Source of the DNA: Paenibacillus rhizovicinus
GTDB lineage: Bacteria > Bacillota > Bacilli > Paenibacillales > Paenibacillaceae
NCBI RefSeq assembly: GCF_010365285.1
Contig: NZ_CP048286.1
Span: 248,001-312,000, forward strand
Reading direction: 5' to 3'
DNA length: 64,000 nt
Under the pieces are notes generated by a model that saw only the letters and a list, made by a program, of their open reading frames with translations, ran no database searches and was not told where the DNA came from. Positions 8,644 to 16,570 of the stretch are shown here, in pieces. Every line of letters begins with the position of its first letter. Position 1 is the first letter of the stretch. The position numbers and the translations under genes were made by a program.

Positions 8644-8676
8644 AAGGCAGACCGTTCCATGGAGCGATCTGCCTTT
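8644..8676 (-). terminator. Terminator hairpin after the LysR gene
   Basis: A long near-perfect palindrome AAGGCAG...CTGCCTT around a central TCCATGGA, with wobble pairs only. It lies 37 bp past the LysR stop codon and before the amidase promoter. The following T-rich tract is weak, so efficiency is uncertain. Confidence 0.6.
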
Positions 8677-8712
8677 CGATTTGTCGTTCGAATTGCCTTT
8701 CAACTGGAGCCT

Positions 8713-9618
8713 TTAATTTCGGGTTTGCCTTGTTTTCGCCTCGAAGTATTCGACGACGATTTTGCGAAAGTCCAGCGCAGCCGGCGAAAAATAGCGGCTC
8801 TTGTGCCACAATAATGCGATTTCCCGCACCGCTTCGCGAGTCTCGATTTCGAGATATTGGATGTGCGCCCGTTCATGCCTTGCCGTGCTGGGGATGAAGG
8901 CGATGCCGATTTCAGCTTCCACCAGATTGTTCAACCTTGCCGGTTCATCTCCCTCGTAAACGTAATGAGGCTCGAATCCGACCGATCTGCATACGGCGTC
9001 CATCAAATCGCGCGTACCATAGCCGACCTTCACCCCGACAAACCATTCGTTTCTCAGTTCGGTCAAGGATACGCTGCTTCGAGCCGCGAGCCGATGCCCG
9101 TTGGGGACGGCGACGAGGATGGGATCCTTATAAATGATTTGACATTCGATGTCGTCCCGTTGAATGGGCGGCGAGGACAAACAATAATCAACCGCGCCTC
9201 TCTCCAGCAGCATGATCATTTCCTTCATGGTAAGCATTTGAACATGAAATTGTATATGGGGCCGATCCTTTCGATATTGCCGAAGAATATCGGGCAATAC
9301 GCTTGCGCTGGTCACGGCCAATTCAAGCGTGCCATGATCGGGGCTGGATAAATCGCTAAGCTCCTGCTTACCTTGTTCCAGCTCGAACAGCGCCCTTTGA
9401 GCCCGTCGAAGAAATCTTCTTCCGTACTCGTTTAACTGAAGCTTCCTGCCTATCCGATCGAATAACGGCACGCCCAGATCTTCCTCCAGGCGTTGAATCG
9501 TTTTGCTTAAGGACGATTGCGTAACGTGCAGATTCCGAGCAGCTGCGGTTACGTGTTCCGAGCGAGCTACTTCGAGAAAATAACGCAGTTGAAGCAGTTC
9601 CAATTCCGCACACTCCAT
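8713..9618 (-). CDS. LysR-family transcriptional regulator
   Basis: A 301-residue regulator. The winged helix-turn-helix spans residues 6-65 (HVTAAARNLHVTQSSLSKTIQRLE). It is followed by a LysR substrate-binding domain of two periplasmic-binding-protein-like lobes from about 95 to 295. It is transcribed away from an MFS exporter gene across about 100 bp. This is the classic layout in which a LysR protein controls the neighbour and itself. The inducer is unknown. Confidence 0.93.
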   Translation of the reverse strand: MECAELELLQLRYFLEVARSEHVTAAARNLHVTQSSLSKTIQRLEEDLGVPLFDRIGRKLQLNEYGRRFLRRAQRALFELEQGKQELSDLSSPDHGTLELAVTSASVLPDILRQYRKDRPHIQFHVQMLTMKEMIMLLERGAVDYCLSSPPIQRDDIECQIIYKDPILVAVPNGHRLAARSSVSLTELRNEWFVGVKVGYGTRDLMDAVCRSVGFEPHYVYEGDEPARLNNLVEAEIGIAFIPSTARHERAHIQYLEIETREAVREIALLWHKSRYFSPAALDFRKIVVEYFEAKTRQTRN

Positions 9619-9657
9619 TCATTCCTTCTGATGAATGAGATTATAGCATGAAATGCG

Positions 9658-9687
9658 TTGGAATAAATAACAGATCTCAAGTACGAT
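9658..9687 (+). promoter_or_regulatory. Promoter of the MFS gene in the LysR-MFS intergenic region
   Basis: TTGGAA at 9658 and TACGAT at 9682 are separated by 18 bp. Just upstream, GCAT-GAA-ATGC (9646-9656) is a small inverted repeat that could be part of a LysR site. Confidence 0.45.
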
Positions 9688-9720
9688 AACAACAAGCTTT
9701 CATAGAAAGGATTGACCCCC

Positions 9721-10908
9721 ATGAATCGTAAATTCATTGTTTATCTGGTTGCGTTCGCTGCATTTCTTGGACCGTTCACGCAAACCATTTACACGCCGGT
9801 GTTACCCGAGGTTGCCAGTCAACTCCACTCTACCTCGTTCGTCGTTAACTTGACGATCTCCGTGTTTACCTTGTTTCTTGCCATCATGCAAATGATCTAT
9901 GGTCCGCTTACCGACTCGAAGGGACGCCGCAGCATCATGCTGTTCGGCATATCGCTGTATGTTATCGCTTCGGTAGGGTGCTATTTCTCCGGTACGATAG
10001 AGCTGCTGATCTTCTTCCGGGCCTTGCAGGCGATCGGAATCGCTTCGGGATCGGTCGTAGCCGTTACAGTGATCAGCGACTTGTTCGAGGGAAAAGAACG
10101 GGGCCAAGCGATGGGAACCTTTCAAATGCTGGTTATGTTAGGGCCCGTGCTCGGACCGGTCATCGGCGGCTTCCTCAGCGGATTGTTCAATTTCCACTCC
10201 GTGTTTCTCGCTCTGGCGGCAACGGGGATGCTTGTGTTCCTATTCAACTACCTCTATTTGAAGGAAACGAAACCTGATAACGTGGAAACAGGCCGCTTTC
10301 AATTGCGGGATTTCGCAACGATTCTTCAGAATCGAATGGGTTCGTCCATCATTTATCTCGGTTTTATCCAGTACTATGCGTTTTACGATTTCCTTGTCTT
10401 CCTGCCGAATATATTAAGCGATCGTTACGGCTTATCCGCGGAGCAAAAAGGACTCGTCTTTCTGCCGATGTCGCTTAGCATCGTGGTCGGCAGCTTTTTA
10501 GGCGGTAAACTCCAAGCGCGGATCGACGGAGAGAAAGTGGTCGTTCTGACGACGTATCTGAATGCGGTATCCGCATTGTTTTTCCTCGTCTTCTATTCGA
10601 TTTCGTTAGCTTGGCTGCTCGTTGGAATTATCGCTTTCGGACTATTCCTCGGCCTCTCCCTTCCCGTGCAGACGACGCTCCTTACGGGAGCTTTCACGAG
10701 AAACCGCGCGACCGCCGTTGGCGCCTATAATTTCTCCCGCTACATGGGAATGGCCTTCAGTCCGATCGTCGGCAGCTTATTTTACCGAATCGGCGGCTAC
10801 GGCTTGATGTACGGTTTTGTCGTTGTCGCGTTCCTGGTATTTGCCTTTCTGTTATCGCGACGTCTCCAAGGCGCACGCGCAAATCGTCCATCGCTTGAAA
10901 AGGGATGA
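9721..10908 (+). CDS. MFS drug-efflux-type transporter (DHA1, Bcr/CflA-like)
   Basis: The ATG at 9721 is preferred over an in-frame TTG at 9712, because AAAGG is too close to the TTG. The product of 395 residues has twelve predicted membrane segments. Motif A lies after segment 2 (GPLTDSKGRRSIMLFG) and motif C-like residues in segment 5 (GPVLGPVIGGF). This is typical of 12-segment drug/H+ antiporters. It is divergent from the LysR regulator and followed by a strong terminator. The exported compound is unknown. Confidence 0.9.
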   Translation: MNRKFIVYLVAFAAFLGPFTQTIYTPVLPEVASQLHSTSFVVNLTISVFTLFLAIMQMIYGPLTDSKGRRSIMLFGISLYVIASVGCYFSGTIELLIFFRALQAIGIASGSVVAVTVISDLFEGKERGQAMGTFQMLVMLGPVLGPVIGGFLSGLFNFHSVFLALAATGMLVFLFNYLYLKETKPDNVETGRFQLRDFATILQNRMGSSIIYLGFIQYYAFYDFLVFLPNILSDRYGLSAEQKGLVFLPMSLSIVVGSFLGGKLQARIDGEKVVVLTTYLNAVSALFFLVFYSISLAWLLVGIIAFGLFLGLSLPVQTTLLTGAFTRNRATAVGAYNFSRYMGMAFSPIVGSLFYRIGGYGLMYGFVVVAFLVFAFLLSRRLQGARANRPSLEKG

Positions 10909-10967
10909 CGATCGTGCAGCCGGGCATCCATGGATCGGTTTCGGTTTGGCGACGCCCAGTCATAGCA

Positions 10968-10998
10968 AACGGCAGCCATTATATTGGCTGCCGTTTTT
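10968..10998 (+). terminator. Terminator after the MFS gene
   Basis: AACGGCAGCC and GGCTGCCGTT arms close an 8-base loop and are followed by five T residues. It sits between convergent genes and may act in both directions. Confidence 0.88.
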
Positions 10999-11024
10999 GC
11001 CGTCTTCCGTCCATGGACAACGGA

Positions 11025-11609
11025 TTACGGATAGATTTTTTCGCCCTTCTCAAGCATGGTGACGAACTGTTGAATTCGTTTCGCTCTTGTCTCCGGCTTC
11101 TTGACATTTTGAATTCTGAAGAGCATCGCATACTTGTTTTGTCTGTCCAACGTTTCATAAAATGCCTTCGCCTGGCTATTACGCTCCAGCTCGGCCGCGA
11201 AATCGTCGGGCAAAGTTGCGATACTTTGCGATTCATAAGCCTTATCCCATTGTCCGTTAGTTTTGGCTGCTTCGATCGCTGCGAATCCGGATGGTTTCAT
11301 TCTTCCGTTCGCGATCAACAGCTCTGCTTTATCTTTGTTCACTTTCGACCAGATGCTCTTGGCTCTGCGCGGCGTAAAGCGTTGAACCCACATCCGATCA
11401 TCATATTTCTCTTTCTGGCTGTCCACCCATCCATAACATAAGGCGCATTCGAGTGCTTCGTCGTAGGATACGGAAACCACGCCGGTATTCTTCTTCGCGA
11501 TCTGCAGCCGAATTCCTGGTGAAGCGTCGTGATTATTCGCAAGCCATTCCTGGAACGATGGTTGGTCGGCAACGAATAGAAGCGGTAGTTCGGCGGATTT
11601 ATTGACCAT
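11025..11609 (-). CDS. YdeI/OmpD-associated family protein
   Basis: The start at 11609 has a near-perfect AGGAGGA box 7 bp upstream; a longer frame to 11633 lacks one. The 194-residue product shows the family core: a substrate-like N-terminal part with ECALCYGWVDSQ, then FTPRRAKSIWSKVN. The C-terminal helical YdeI/OmdA segment includes FYETLDRQNKYAMLFRIQN and an ETRAKRI motif. Members are cytoplasmic and have been called bacteriocin-protection or OmpD-associated proteins; the biochemical role is poorly defined. It is probably co-transcribed after the VOC protein gene 35 bp upstream. Confidence 0.85.
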   Translation of the reverse strand: MVNKSAELPLLFVADQPSFQEWLANNHDASPGIRLQIAKKNTGVVSVSYDEALECALCYGWVDSQKEKYDDRMWVQRFTPRRAKSIWSKVNKDKAELLIANGRMKPSGFAAIEAAKTNGQWDKAYESQSIATLPDDFAAELERNSQAKAFYETLDRQNKYAMLFRIQNVKKPETRAKRIQQFVTMLEKGEKIYP

Positions 11610-11644
11610 TGGATATTCCTCCTGCCCGTTCACGTTTCTCGGCT

Positions 11645-12100
11645 CTATTGCCTCGCGAGTTGTTCCGCCAAACCGATCAGAAGTCCGTCATTTCCGCGAA
11701 TGTAGCATAGCCGGTACGAGTTCTGGTACTGGGCCACTTCGCCAACGAGCTGAGCGCCATGCTTCGTGATCAGTCTCGATACCAGATCGTCGATGCCTTC
11801 AACGGCGAACATGACGCGCAGATAACCGAGGGCATTTACCGGAGCCGATCGGTGATCCGATATGGGAGACGGGGTGATAAACCGCGAAAGTTCAATCCGG
11901 CTATGGCCGTCCGGGGTAGCCATCATCGCGATCTCTACGCATTGATTCCCCAATCCGGTCACGCGGCCAGCCCATTCACCTTCGATGGTAGCTCGTCCTT
12001 CAAGCTTCAAGCCAATCTCCTCGAAGAAAGAAATCGCGTCTTCAAGGGATTCTACAACGATGCCAACGTTGTCCATTCGCAGTAATTTGTTATTCTCCAT
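11645..12100 (-). CDS. VOC/glyoxalase-superfamily protein
   Basis: A 151-residue protein with the paired beta-alpha-beta-beta-beta fold of the vicinal-oxygen-chelate superfamily. It opens with MDNVGIVVESLEDAISFFEEIG and closes with an IRGNDGLLIGLAE strand. An AAGGAGAT box precedes the ATG. Possible metal ligands are not fully conserved, so it could be a dioxygenase, lyase or binding protein. Function unassigned. Confidence 0.82.
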   Translation of the reverse strand: MENNKLLRMDNVGIVVESLEDAISFFEEIGLKLEGRATIEGEWAGRVTGLGNQCVEIAMMATPDGHSRIELSRFITPSPISDHRSAPVNALGYLRVMFAVEGIDDLVSRLITKHGAQLVGEVAQYQNSYRLCYIRGNDGLLIGLAEQLARQ

Positions 12101-12243
12101 CGTTTTATCTCCTTATGTATGCATATTGAATAGCTGATCTACATCATAACGATTGCTATCCCTTGCTCCAAATAAAATCAATTCGACCGTAAATATATTC
12201 TTTGCAATGCTCGAACTATCCTGCCGACCTCGCAACGCGCGGC

Positions 12244-12690
12244 TTATTTCCCTTTCTGTGAAGCAATCCAGAAGACGAGAATCACGATCGGGATGAATAC
12301 GAACCACGGGATATTGATCGAACTCCGGGTAAGGAAAGCGATCAGCAGCAATCCTAATGTTCCAAGAATCAGCCATAGGCAGCCTCTTCCAAACGTCTCC
12401 ATGGGCGTGGATCCTCCGCTTTCCGCCTGGGAAGCGGGAGCGCTGTAATAGCGAGAACCTTTTACGGTCTTCGTTACAACGGTGCCGCAATATCTGCATG
12501 TCAATGCTCCTTGCGCCAACCGTTCCTTGCAGTGCGGGCATGCTGAAGGGGCAGCGTTTCCCGAATAATCTTTTGCAGCGTCAGGAGTGCCTTCCAGCCG
12601 TGCATCTTTAAGCGAACTGCCGCAAACGATACATATTGATGAGCCCTCGGCGTTAGATTCCCCACAATCGGCGCATATCTTCACTGCCAT
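12244..12690 (-). CDS. Double zinc-ribbon membrane protein
   Basis: A 148-residue protein with two CxxC...CxxC zinc ribbons: CADC...CIVC at about 6-24 and CPHC...CRYC at about 51-67. A Ser/Gly-rich linker and two C-terminal membrane segments (about 104-120 and 126-143) follow. It is probably a cytoplasmic-facing metal-binding scaffold or regulator anchored in the membrane. No specific role can be named. Confidence 0.8.
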   Translation of the reverse strand: MAVKICADCGESNAEGSSICIVCGSSLKDARLEGTPDAAKDYSGNAAPSACPHCKERLAQGALTCRYCGTVVTKTVKGSRYYSAPASQAESGGSTPMETFGRGCLWLILGTLGLLLIAFLTRSSINIPWFVFIPIVILVFWIASQKGK

Positions 12691-12809
12691 TATACAAAAC
12701 CGCCTTTCCTTACAAACCTGAACTGGTTTCGTAAATTCCTGTTATTGCTAAAACGCATGAAAGAGGATTTAGGTTGCATGAACCTTCCTTTACGTTCATT
12801 CGCCTCATC

Positions 12810-12845
12810 AAAAAAACAGCTGCCGATCCAGTGTCGGCAGCTGTC
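12810..12845 (-). terminator. Terminator after the ABC-F gene
   Basis: ACAGCTGCCGA and TCGGCAGCTGT arms close a 6-base loop. On the minus strand it is followed by seven T residues, 74 bp after the ABC-F stop codon. Confidence 0.9.
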
Positions 12846-12918
12846 TTATTGTTTCAATGGAGCTCGCGTGTTCTCGCTTTGGCGAAGCAACTACAACGCG
12901 TTCCAATACAACGCGTTC

Positions 12919-14397
12919 CTACAAAGTAACCTTTTTCGTAGCGACTTCATCTTGGAAGGTCTGGTCATGCTCAACGAAAATCATCGTGGGTTGGAAGGTT
13001 TGAATAAGCGCTTCGATTTGCATGCGCGAATAAACATCGATGAAGTTTAGCGGTTCATCCCAAATATACAAATGGGCTTTCTCGCATAGGCTTTTCGCGA
13101 TCAGCAGCTTCTTCTTTTGCCCGCCGGAGTAGTGGGAGATATCTTTTTCGAACTGGATCCGGTCGAAATCCATTTTGCGCAGGATGGATTTAAAGATCGG
13201 TTCGTCAATCCGATGTTCTTCGATGAAGTCGGACAGCTTGCCCTTCAAATGAGACGTATCCTGTTGTACATAAGAAATGACAAGGCCCGAACTCACGTTC
13301 AACGTTCCTGTATGCGGGATGGGCATCCCTAGGATTAGTTTTAAAATACTGCTTTTGCCGCTGCCGTTCTTCCCGTCAAGGACGACTCGGTCTCCTGCTT
13401 CGACTTTAAAACTTATTGGCGCATGAACGAAATCCCCGTCATACCTCACGGACACATCCGTTAACCGAACGAGCTCTTTGGACTTGTACGCGAGCGGCTC
13501 CAATTGTAAGGATTCCGATTTTTCAACGTTCTTTAACAACGTTGACTTTTCTTCGATCGCTTTATTTTGCCTGGATTCCAGGTTCTTTGCGCGTTTCATC
13601 ATTTTGGCGGCTTTATGTCCTACGTACCCTTTGTCCAATTTGGAACCGGAATTCGTGGTGCCGATTTTGGAAGCCTCTACTTGATTGGACCAATTGGCCG
13701 AACGTTTCGAGGATTGCTGCAGCCTTCCGATGTCTTTTTGCAGACGCTCGTTTGTTTTCTCCTCATGTTCCTGCTGCCGATCGAAATTCAACTTCCAAGA
13801 CGAATAATTACCGTTTTGAACTTCGATATTGGCTCTGTTTATCGACAAGATGTGGTCAACGCAGCCATCCAAAAAGTTTCTGTCATGCGAAATCAGGATA
13901 AATCCTTTTTTCTTGCGCAAATAATTAGAAACGATCTTTCGAGCATGGTTATCCAGGTGGTTGGTCGGCTCATCGATCAATAAAAATTGCCCTTCGTTCA
14001 GAAAAAGCGCAGCAAGCAAAACCTTCGTTTGTTCGCCATTGGATAAGGTTTCGAATGGCCGGTACATCCGTTCGGCATCGACGTCCAAATACGAGATTTC
14101 CCGCAGTAATTCCCAATCCTCTGCCTGAGGACAGATCTCTTCCAATATTTCATGCGTGAATCTGCTTTTATCCGAGACCGGATACGGAAAATAATTAAAG
14201 GCTACCGAAGAAATAATCGTTCCGCCGTATTCGTATTTCCCTAATAACAGATTGAAAAACGTTGTCTTGCCTCGACCGTTGCGGCCAATAAACCCAAGCT
14301 TCCAATCCGTATCGATTTGAAAGCTGACATCTTCAAAAATAGCGTCGAAGCTGCTCGGATATGAAAACGTCAGGTTTTGTACGTGAATCATGGACAT
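12919..14397 (-). CDS. Lsa-like ABC-F ribosome-protection protein
   Basis: The start at 14397 has AAAGGAGGAACC directly upstream. The 492-residue product has two ABC domains and no membrane segments. Domain 1 has Walker A GRNGRGKTT, signature LSNGEQ and Walker B/DEPTNHLD. A charged helical linker follows. Domain 2 has GKNGSGKSS, SGGQKKK and the variant WDEPLNFID that is characteristic of Lsa-type antibiotic-resistance ABC-F proteins. It ends in VEHDQTF...KKVTL like that group. Such proteins bind the E site and dislodge lincosamides, streptogramin A or pleuromutilins; the spectrum here is inferred. A leader peptide and hairpin lie upstream, so expression is probably drug-inducible. A 15-bp direct duplication lies around the stop codon. 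Confidence 0.9.
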   Translation of the reverse strand: MSMIHVQNLTFSYPSSFDAIFEDVSFQIDTDWKLGFIGRNGRGKTTFFNLLLGKYEYGGTIISSVAFNYFPYPVSDKSRFTHEILEEICPQAEDWELLREISYLDVDAERMYRPFETLSNGEQTKVLLAALFLNEGQFLLIDEPTNHLDNHARKIVSNYLRKKKGFILISHDRNFLDGCVDHILSINRANIEVQNGNYSSWKLNFDRQQEHEEKTNERLQKDIGRLQQSSKRSANWSNQVEASKIGTTNSGSKLDKGYVGHKAAKMMKRAKNLESRQNKAIEEKSTLLKNVEKSESLQLEPLAYKSKELVRLTDVSVRYDGDFVHAPISFKVEAGDRVVLDGKNGSGKSSILKLILGMPIPHTGTLNVSSGLVISYVQQDTSHLKGKLSDFIEEHRIDEPIFKSILRKMDFDRIQFEKDISHYSGGQKKKLLIAKSLCEKAHLYIWDEPLNFIDVYSRMQIEALIQTFQPTMIFVEHDQTFQDEVATKKVTL

Positions 14398-14409
14398 GGC
14401 AGGTTCCTC

Positions 14410-14442
14410 CTTTTTATAACGCAGTTCCTTCTGTATAAAAAG
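14410..14442 (-). promoter_or_regulatory. RBS-proximal inverted repeat in the ABC-F leader
   Basis: Plus-strand arms CTTTTTATAAC (14410-14420) and GTATAAAAAG (14433-14442) can pair with a one-base bulge. The AGGAGG ribosome binding site of the ABC-F gene (14406-14411) is at the edge of the stem, so pairing could hinder initiation. It may be the downstream partner of the leader hairpin in an attenuation switch. Confidence 0.5.
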
Positions 14443-14470
14443 TCGGTTCGTACCCATCTCTCTTCGGTTA

Positions 14471-14510
14471 CTCCGTATAAGCGCAATGGATACTAACGAC
14501 TTATACGGAG
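14471..14510 (-). promoter_or_regulatory. Attenuator-like hairpin overlapping the leader peptide of the ABC-F gene
   Basis: Perfect 11-bp arms (CTCCGTATAAG and CTTATACGGAG) flank an 18-base loop. The upstream arm in the mRNA is made of leader-peptide codons 12-15 and the stop codon falls in the loop. A ribosome stalled on the leader would therefore block the hairpin. This is the arrangement of translation-dependent attenuators of resistance genes. Confidence 0.65.
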
Positions 14511-14543
14511 CAAATCATGCGTAATGACCGTGTCTGTGCTCAT
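14493..14543 (-). CDS. 16-residue leader peptide of the ABC-F gene
   Basis: GAGGAGGG lies 5 bases before an ATG that opens MSTDTVITHDLLRISR and ends at TAG. The strong ribosome binding site and the overlap with the hairpin at 14471-14510 argue that it is translated. It lies in the 5' leader between a good promoter (14620-14648) and the ABC-F start. Too short for family recognition; role as a stalling peptide is inferred. Confidence 0.65.
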   Translation of the reverse strand: MSTDTVITHDLLRISR

Positions 14544-14619
14544 GTTAACCCTCCTCAATAAACAAGCTTGATGCATGCCCCCGGTGGTAAACGATACAAC
14601 CACATGAAAATTAAAATCC

Positions 14620-14648
14620 ACTTTAACACAGACGATGATTGATTTCAA
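14620..14648 (-). promoter_or_regulatory. SigA-type promoter of the ABC-F transcript
   Basis: On the minus strand TTGAAA (14648-14643) and TAAAGT (14625-14620) are 17 bp apart. Transcription would start about 70 bases before the leader peptide and about 215 bases before the ABC-F start codon. Confidence 0.6.
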
Positions 14649-14773
14649 TCTGGTTTAATGATCCATGTTGTTAAAACCGGTCTACTTGGCACGAAACCAT
14701 TTGCCGAAAGTGGTCGACGCTTTCCAAGCCAATACATCGCATCATAAATTGCACGCAAGAGAAAGCGCACATA

Positions 14774-14806
14774 AGAAAAAGCCCATGCCGCGGCAGGCAT
14801 AGGCTT
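14774..14806 (-). terminator. Second terminator downstream of the dihydrofolate-reductase-like gene
   Basis: AAAGCC-ATGCC arms pair around GCGGCA with one bulged base. On the minus strand TTTTTCTT follows. It lies about 75 bp beyond another hairpin, giving a tandem arrangement that insulates the ABC-F promoter. Confidence 0.8.
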
Positions 14807-14880
14807 TACGGGAGCAAGCTTGATTAGCTTGTCGCGCCGGTATCGACTTTGGCTTCAATCGTTAAACTTTGGTAAACGGA

Positions 14881-14911
14881 AACAGGCCAGCCGTTTTCTG
14901 GCTGACCTGTT
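14881..14911 (-). terminator. First terminator downstream of the dihydrofolate-reductase-like gene
   Basis: AACAGG-CAGCC and GGCTG-CCTGTT arms form a stem with one mismatch and a 6-base loop, with a short T tract on either side. It lies 92 bp past the stop codon. Confidence 0.65.
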
Positions 14912-15002
14912 TCTTATTTCTCCGAAATGCCCGGATCCGTTACTGCTTTACCAGCTTCCAGCTTCCAACTGCCGATCGCTTCTATCCGGCTGTACGGAAC
15001 GG

Positions 15003-15578
15003 TTATTTCTCCAACTCGTAGCGGGCTGCGATAATGCCGGAATCGAGCGTTCGGCTGGACAGCAGCTTGAGCTTGGTTTTCTCGCCGTTGCCGTCGCCGT
15101 GGAATACCGATTTCCCGTCGCCAAGGATGACCGGGCAAATCGTCAGCAAGAACTCGTCGATCAGGCCAAGCTCGAGCAGCGTTTTCGCCGCGCCCGGACT
15201 GCCGAAGATCACGAGATTTTTGCCGGGCTGCGCTTTGAGCGTTTTGATTTCCTCGGCGATATTGTCCTTGATCAGCTGCGTATTGTTCCATTCGGCCTTG
15301 TCCATCGAGCCGGAAATGACGACCTTCTTAACATCTTGCAGCCATTTGGCATGCTCCGTTTCGTGTTTCGATGCATCCGGATCATCCAGCATGGTCGGCC
15401 AGTAGCTCTCCATCATCCGGTACGTCGTGCGTCCATATACGGGAATGCCGACTTCGGCTACGACCTCCGCGGCGTATTTCTCTAATTCCTCGTTATACGG
15501 AATCCAACCCAGACCTCCGTTTGAATCCGATGCATACCCGTCCAGCGACACATGCATGAATAATACGAGTTTTCTCAT
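15003..15578 (-). CDS. Dihydrofolate-reductase-family protein (RibD C-terminal-like)
   Basis: A 191-residue cytoplasmic protein with the RibD-C/DHFR fold. It begins KLVLFMHVSLDGYAS, has a YGRTTYRMM nucleotide-binding segment, IFGSPGAAKTLLELGLIDE and a C-terminal strand-rich end. It resembles YyaP/YwjB-type reductases of unknown substrate rather than true DHFR. AAGGAGAGG precedes the ATG. The promoter carries a perfect palindrome between -35 and -10, so it is probably repressed by a dimeric regulator. Confidence 0.88.
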   Translation of the reverse strand: MRKLVLFMHVSLDGYASDSNGGLGWIPYNEELEKYAAEVVAEVGIPVYGRTTYRMMESYWPTMLDDPDASKHETEHAKWLQDVKKVVISGSMDKAEWNNTQLIKDNIAEEIKTLKAQPGKNLVIFGSPGAAKTLLELGLIDEFLLTICPVILGDGKSVFHGDGNGEKTKLKLLSSRTLDSGIIAARYELEK

Positions 15579-15659
15579 GTTTGCCTCTCCTTCGGTTTCG
15601 AAATGTAATGGATTAACTTATTGGAAGCGAGCCCGTGTTCGTCCTGCCCTTAAGTTCAC

Positions 15660-15688
15660 TATATATCATTACGTTACGTAAGGGTCAA
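15660..15688 (-). promoter_or_regulatory. Promoter with a palindromic operator in the spacer (DHFR-like gene)
   Basis: On the minus strand TTGACC (15688-15683) and TATATA (15665-15660) are 17 bp apart. The spacer holds a 13-bp palindrome, TTACGTTACGTAA on the plus strand at 15669-15681. A repressor dimer there would block RNA polymerase. No candidate repressor is adjacent. Confidence 0.65.
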
Positions 15689-15715
15689 CAATTAATCAAC
15701 TCGAACTCGCACAAT

Positions 15716-16570
15716 TTAGTCCTTCTTACTGTGCTTGCGCTTCCCCGCAATCCACTGGGTGCATATGCCCAAAGAGACTAATCCGGTGACGAACAATAGC
15801 AGCCACCCAATCAGAGGGATACTCGAAAATGCAGTCAAAATGCCGGCGCCGATAAGCACTTTCAACCAATCCGGCATGCGTTCAGAACCTTTGATCCTAT
15901 CGCCGATCCGATAACTGATAACGGTTATGCCCATAGCCAATGCGACGAGCAGCGCCAGTACAATCAGAGCGAGAATCGGAATGCCGATCACGGTTACGAG
16001 CAGCAATGCGCTCAACGCCGCCAAAACCAAGCCGCTTAGAAAACCGGCATATAAGAGCCTGCCTAAGGATTCTTGTTGATATCGGTCGGTAAAGGCGATT
16101 ATTTTTTTCTTGCCGAGGACCCTGACCAGGACGGGCACAAGAACCATAAGCAAGTTTCCGGCCAGCTGCAGCACCCACAGGCTCATCACCAGCCCGCCGC
16201 CGATCAGAAAACTGTTTTGCGTAGCGTTATCCAGCGAAATGTCATAGATATCGTCCCCCAAAGCAGCGCCTGGATCTTGGTCAACCTTCCCTCCGATCAC
16301 GACGATTACACCTGTAATCTTGGCCGTGCTGCTCAGATGCAGATTGCCGTTAATGACGACAACGATGCCCTGCACTTGACCTTGAATATCGGCATCGGCG
16401 CCGACGACATACACATCGTCAACGCTCTGGCCTGCAGGTACAGTGGTATTCTGATGTTCGAATATACTCTTCGCCGATGCCAGATTAGGAATAAGCAGCA
16501 TGCACAGCAAGAATAACAGGAAGAAACGAAACGTTAAGGTTAGTTTTCTCAATCCGATCCTCCCTTTCAA
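15716..16570 (-). CDS. Bactofilin-like polymer-forming domain membrane protein
   Basis: A 284-residue protein. The signal/membrane segment is at about 8-32. A short beta-helical polymer-forming segment (about 45-105) carries repeated V-x-G-x-I/V units such as VYVVGADADIQGQV and ITGVIVVIGGKV. Then come four membrane segments (about 122-150, 172-200, 203-225 and 240-270). Its start overlaps the anti-sigma factor stop by 4 bp, so it is the last gene of the RND-DedA-ECF operon. Similar proteins often accompany ECF/anti-sigma pairs; the role may be envelope sensing or scaffolding, inferred. Confidence 0.78.
   Translation of the reverse strand: MKGRIGLRKLTLTFRFFLLFLLCMLLIPNLASAKSIFEHQNTTVPAGQSVDDVYVVGADADIQGQVQGIVVVINGNLHLSSTAKITGVIVVIGGKVDQDPGAALGDDIYDISLDNATQNSFLIGGGLVMSLWVLQLAGNLLMVLVPVLVRVLGKKKIIAFTDRYQQESLGRLLYAGFLSGLVLAALSALLLVTVIGIPILALIVLALLVALAMGITVISYRIGDRIKGSERMPDWLKVLIGAGILTAFSSIPLIGWLLLFVTGLVSLGICTQWIAGKRKHSKKD

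Noticed and set aside
12113-12240. A short minus-strand frame ahead of the VOC gene as a separate gene tail
   Set aside because: It overlaps the zinc-ribbon gene in another frame, has no start of its own, and probably arises by chance.
12892-12921. 15-bp direct duplication at the ABC-F stop codon as an insertion target duplication
   Set aside because: The copies are adjacent with nothing between them, so it is a simple tandem duplication.
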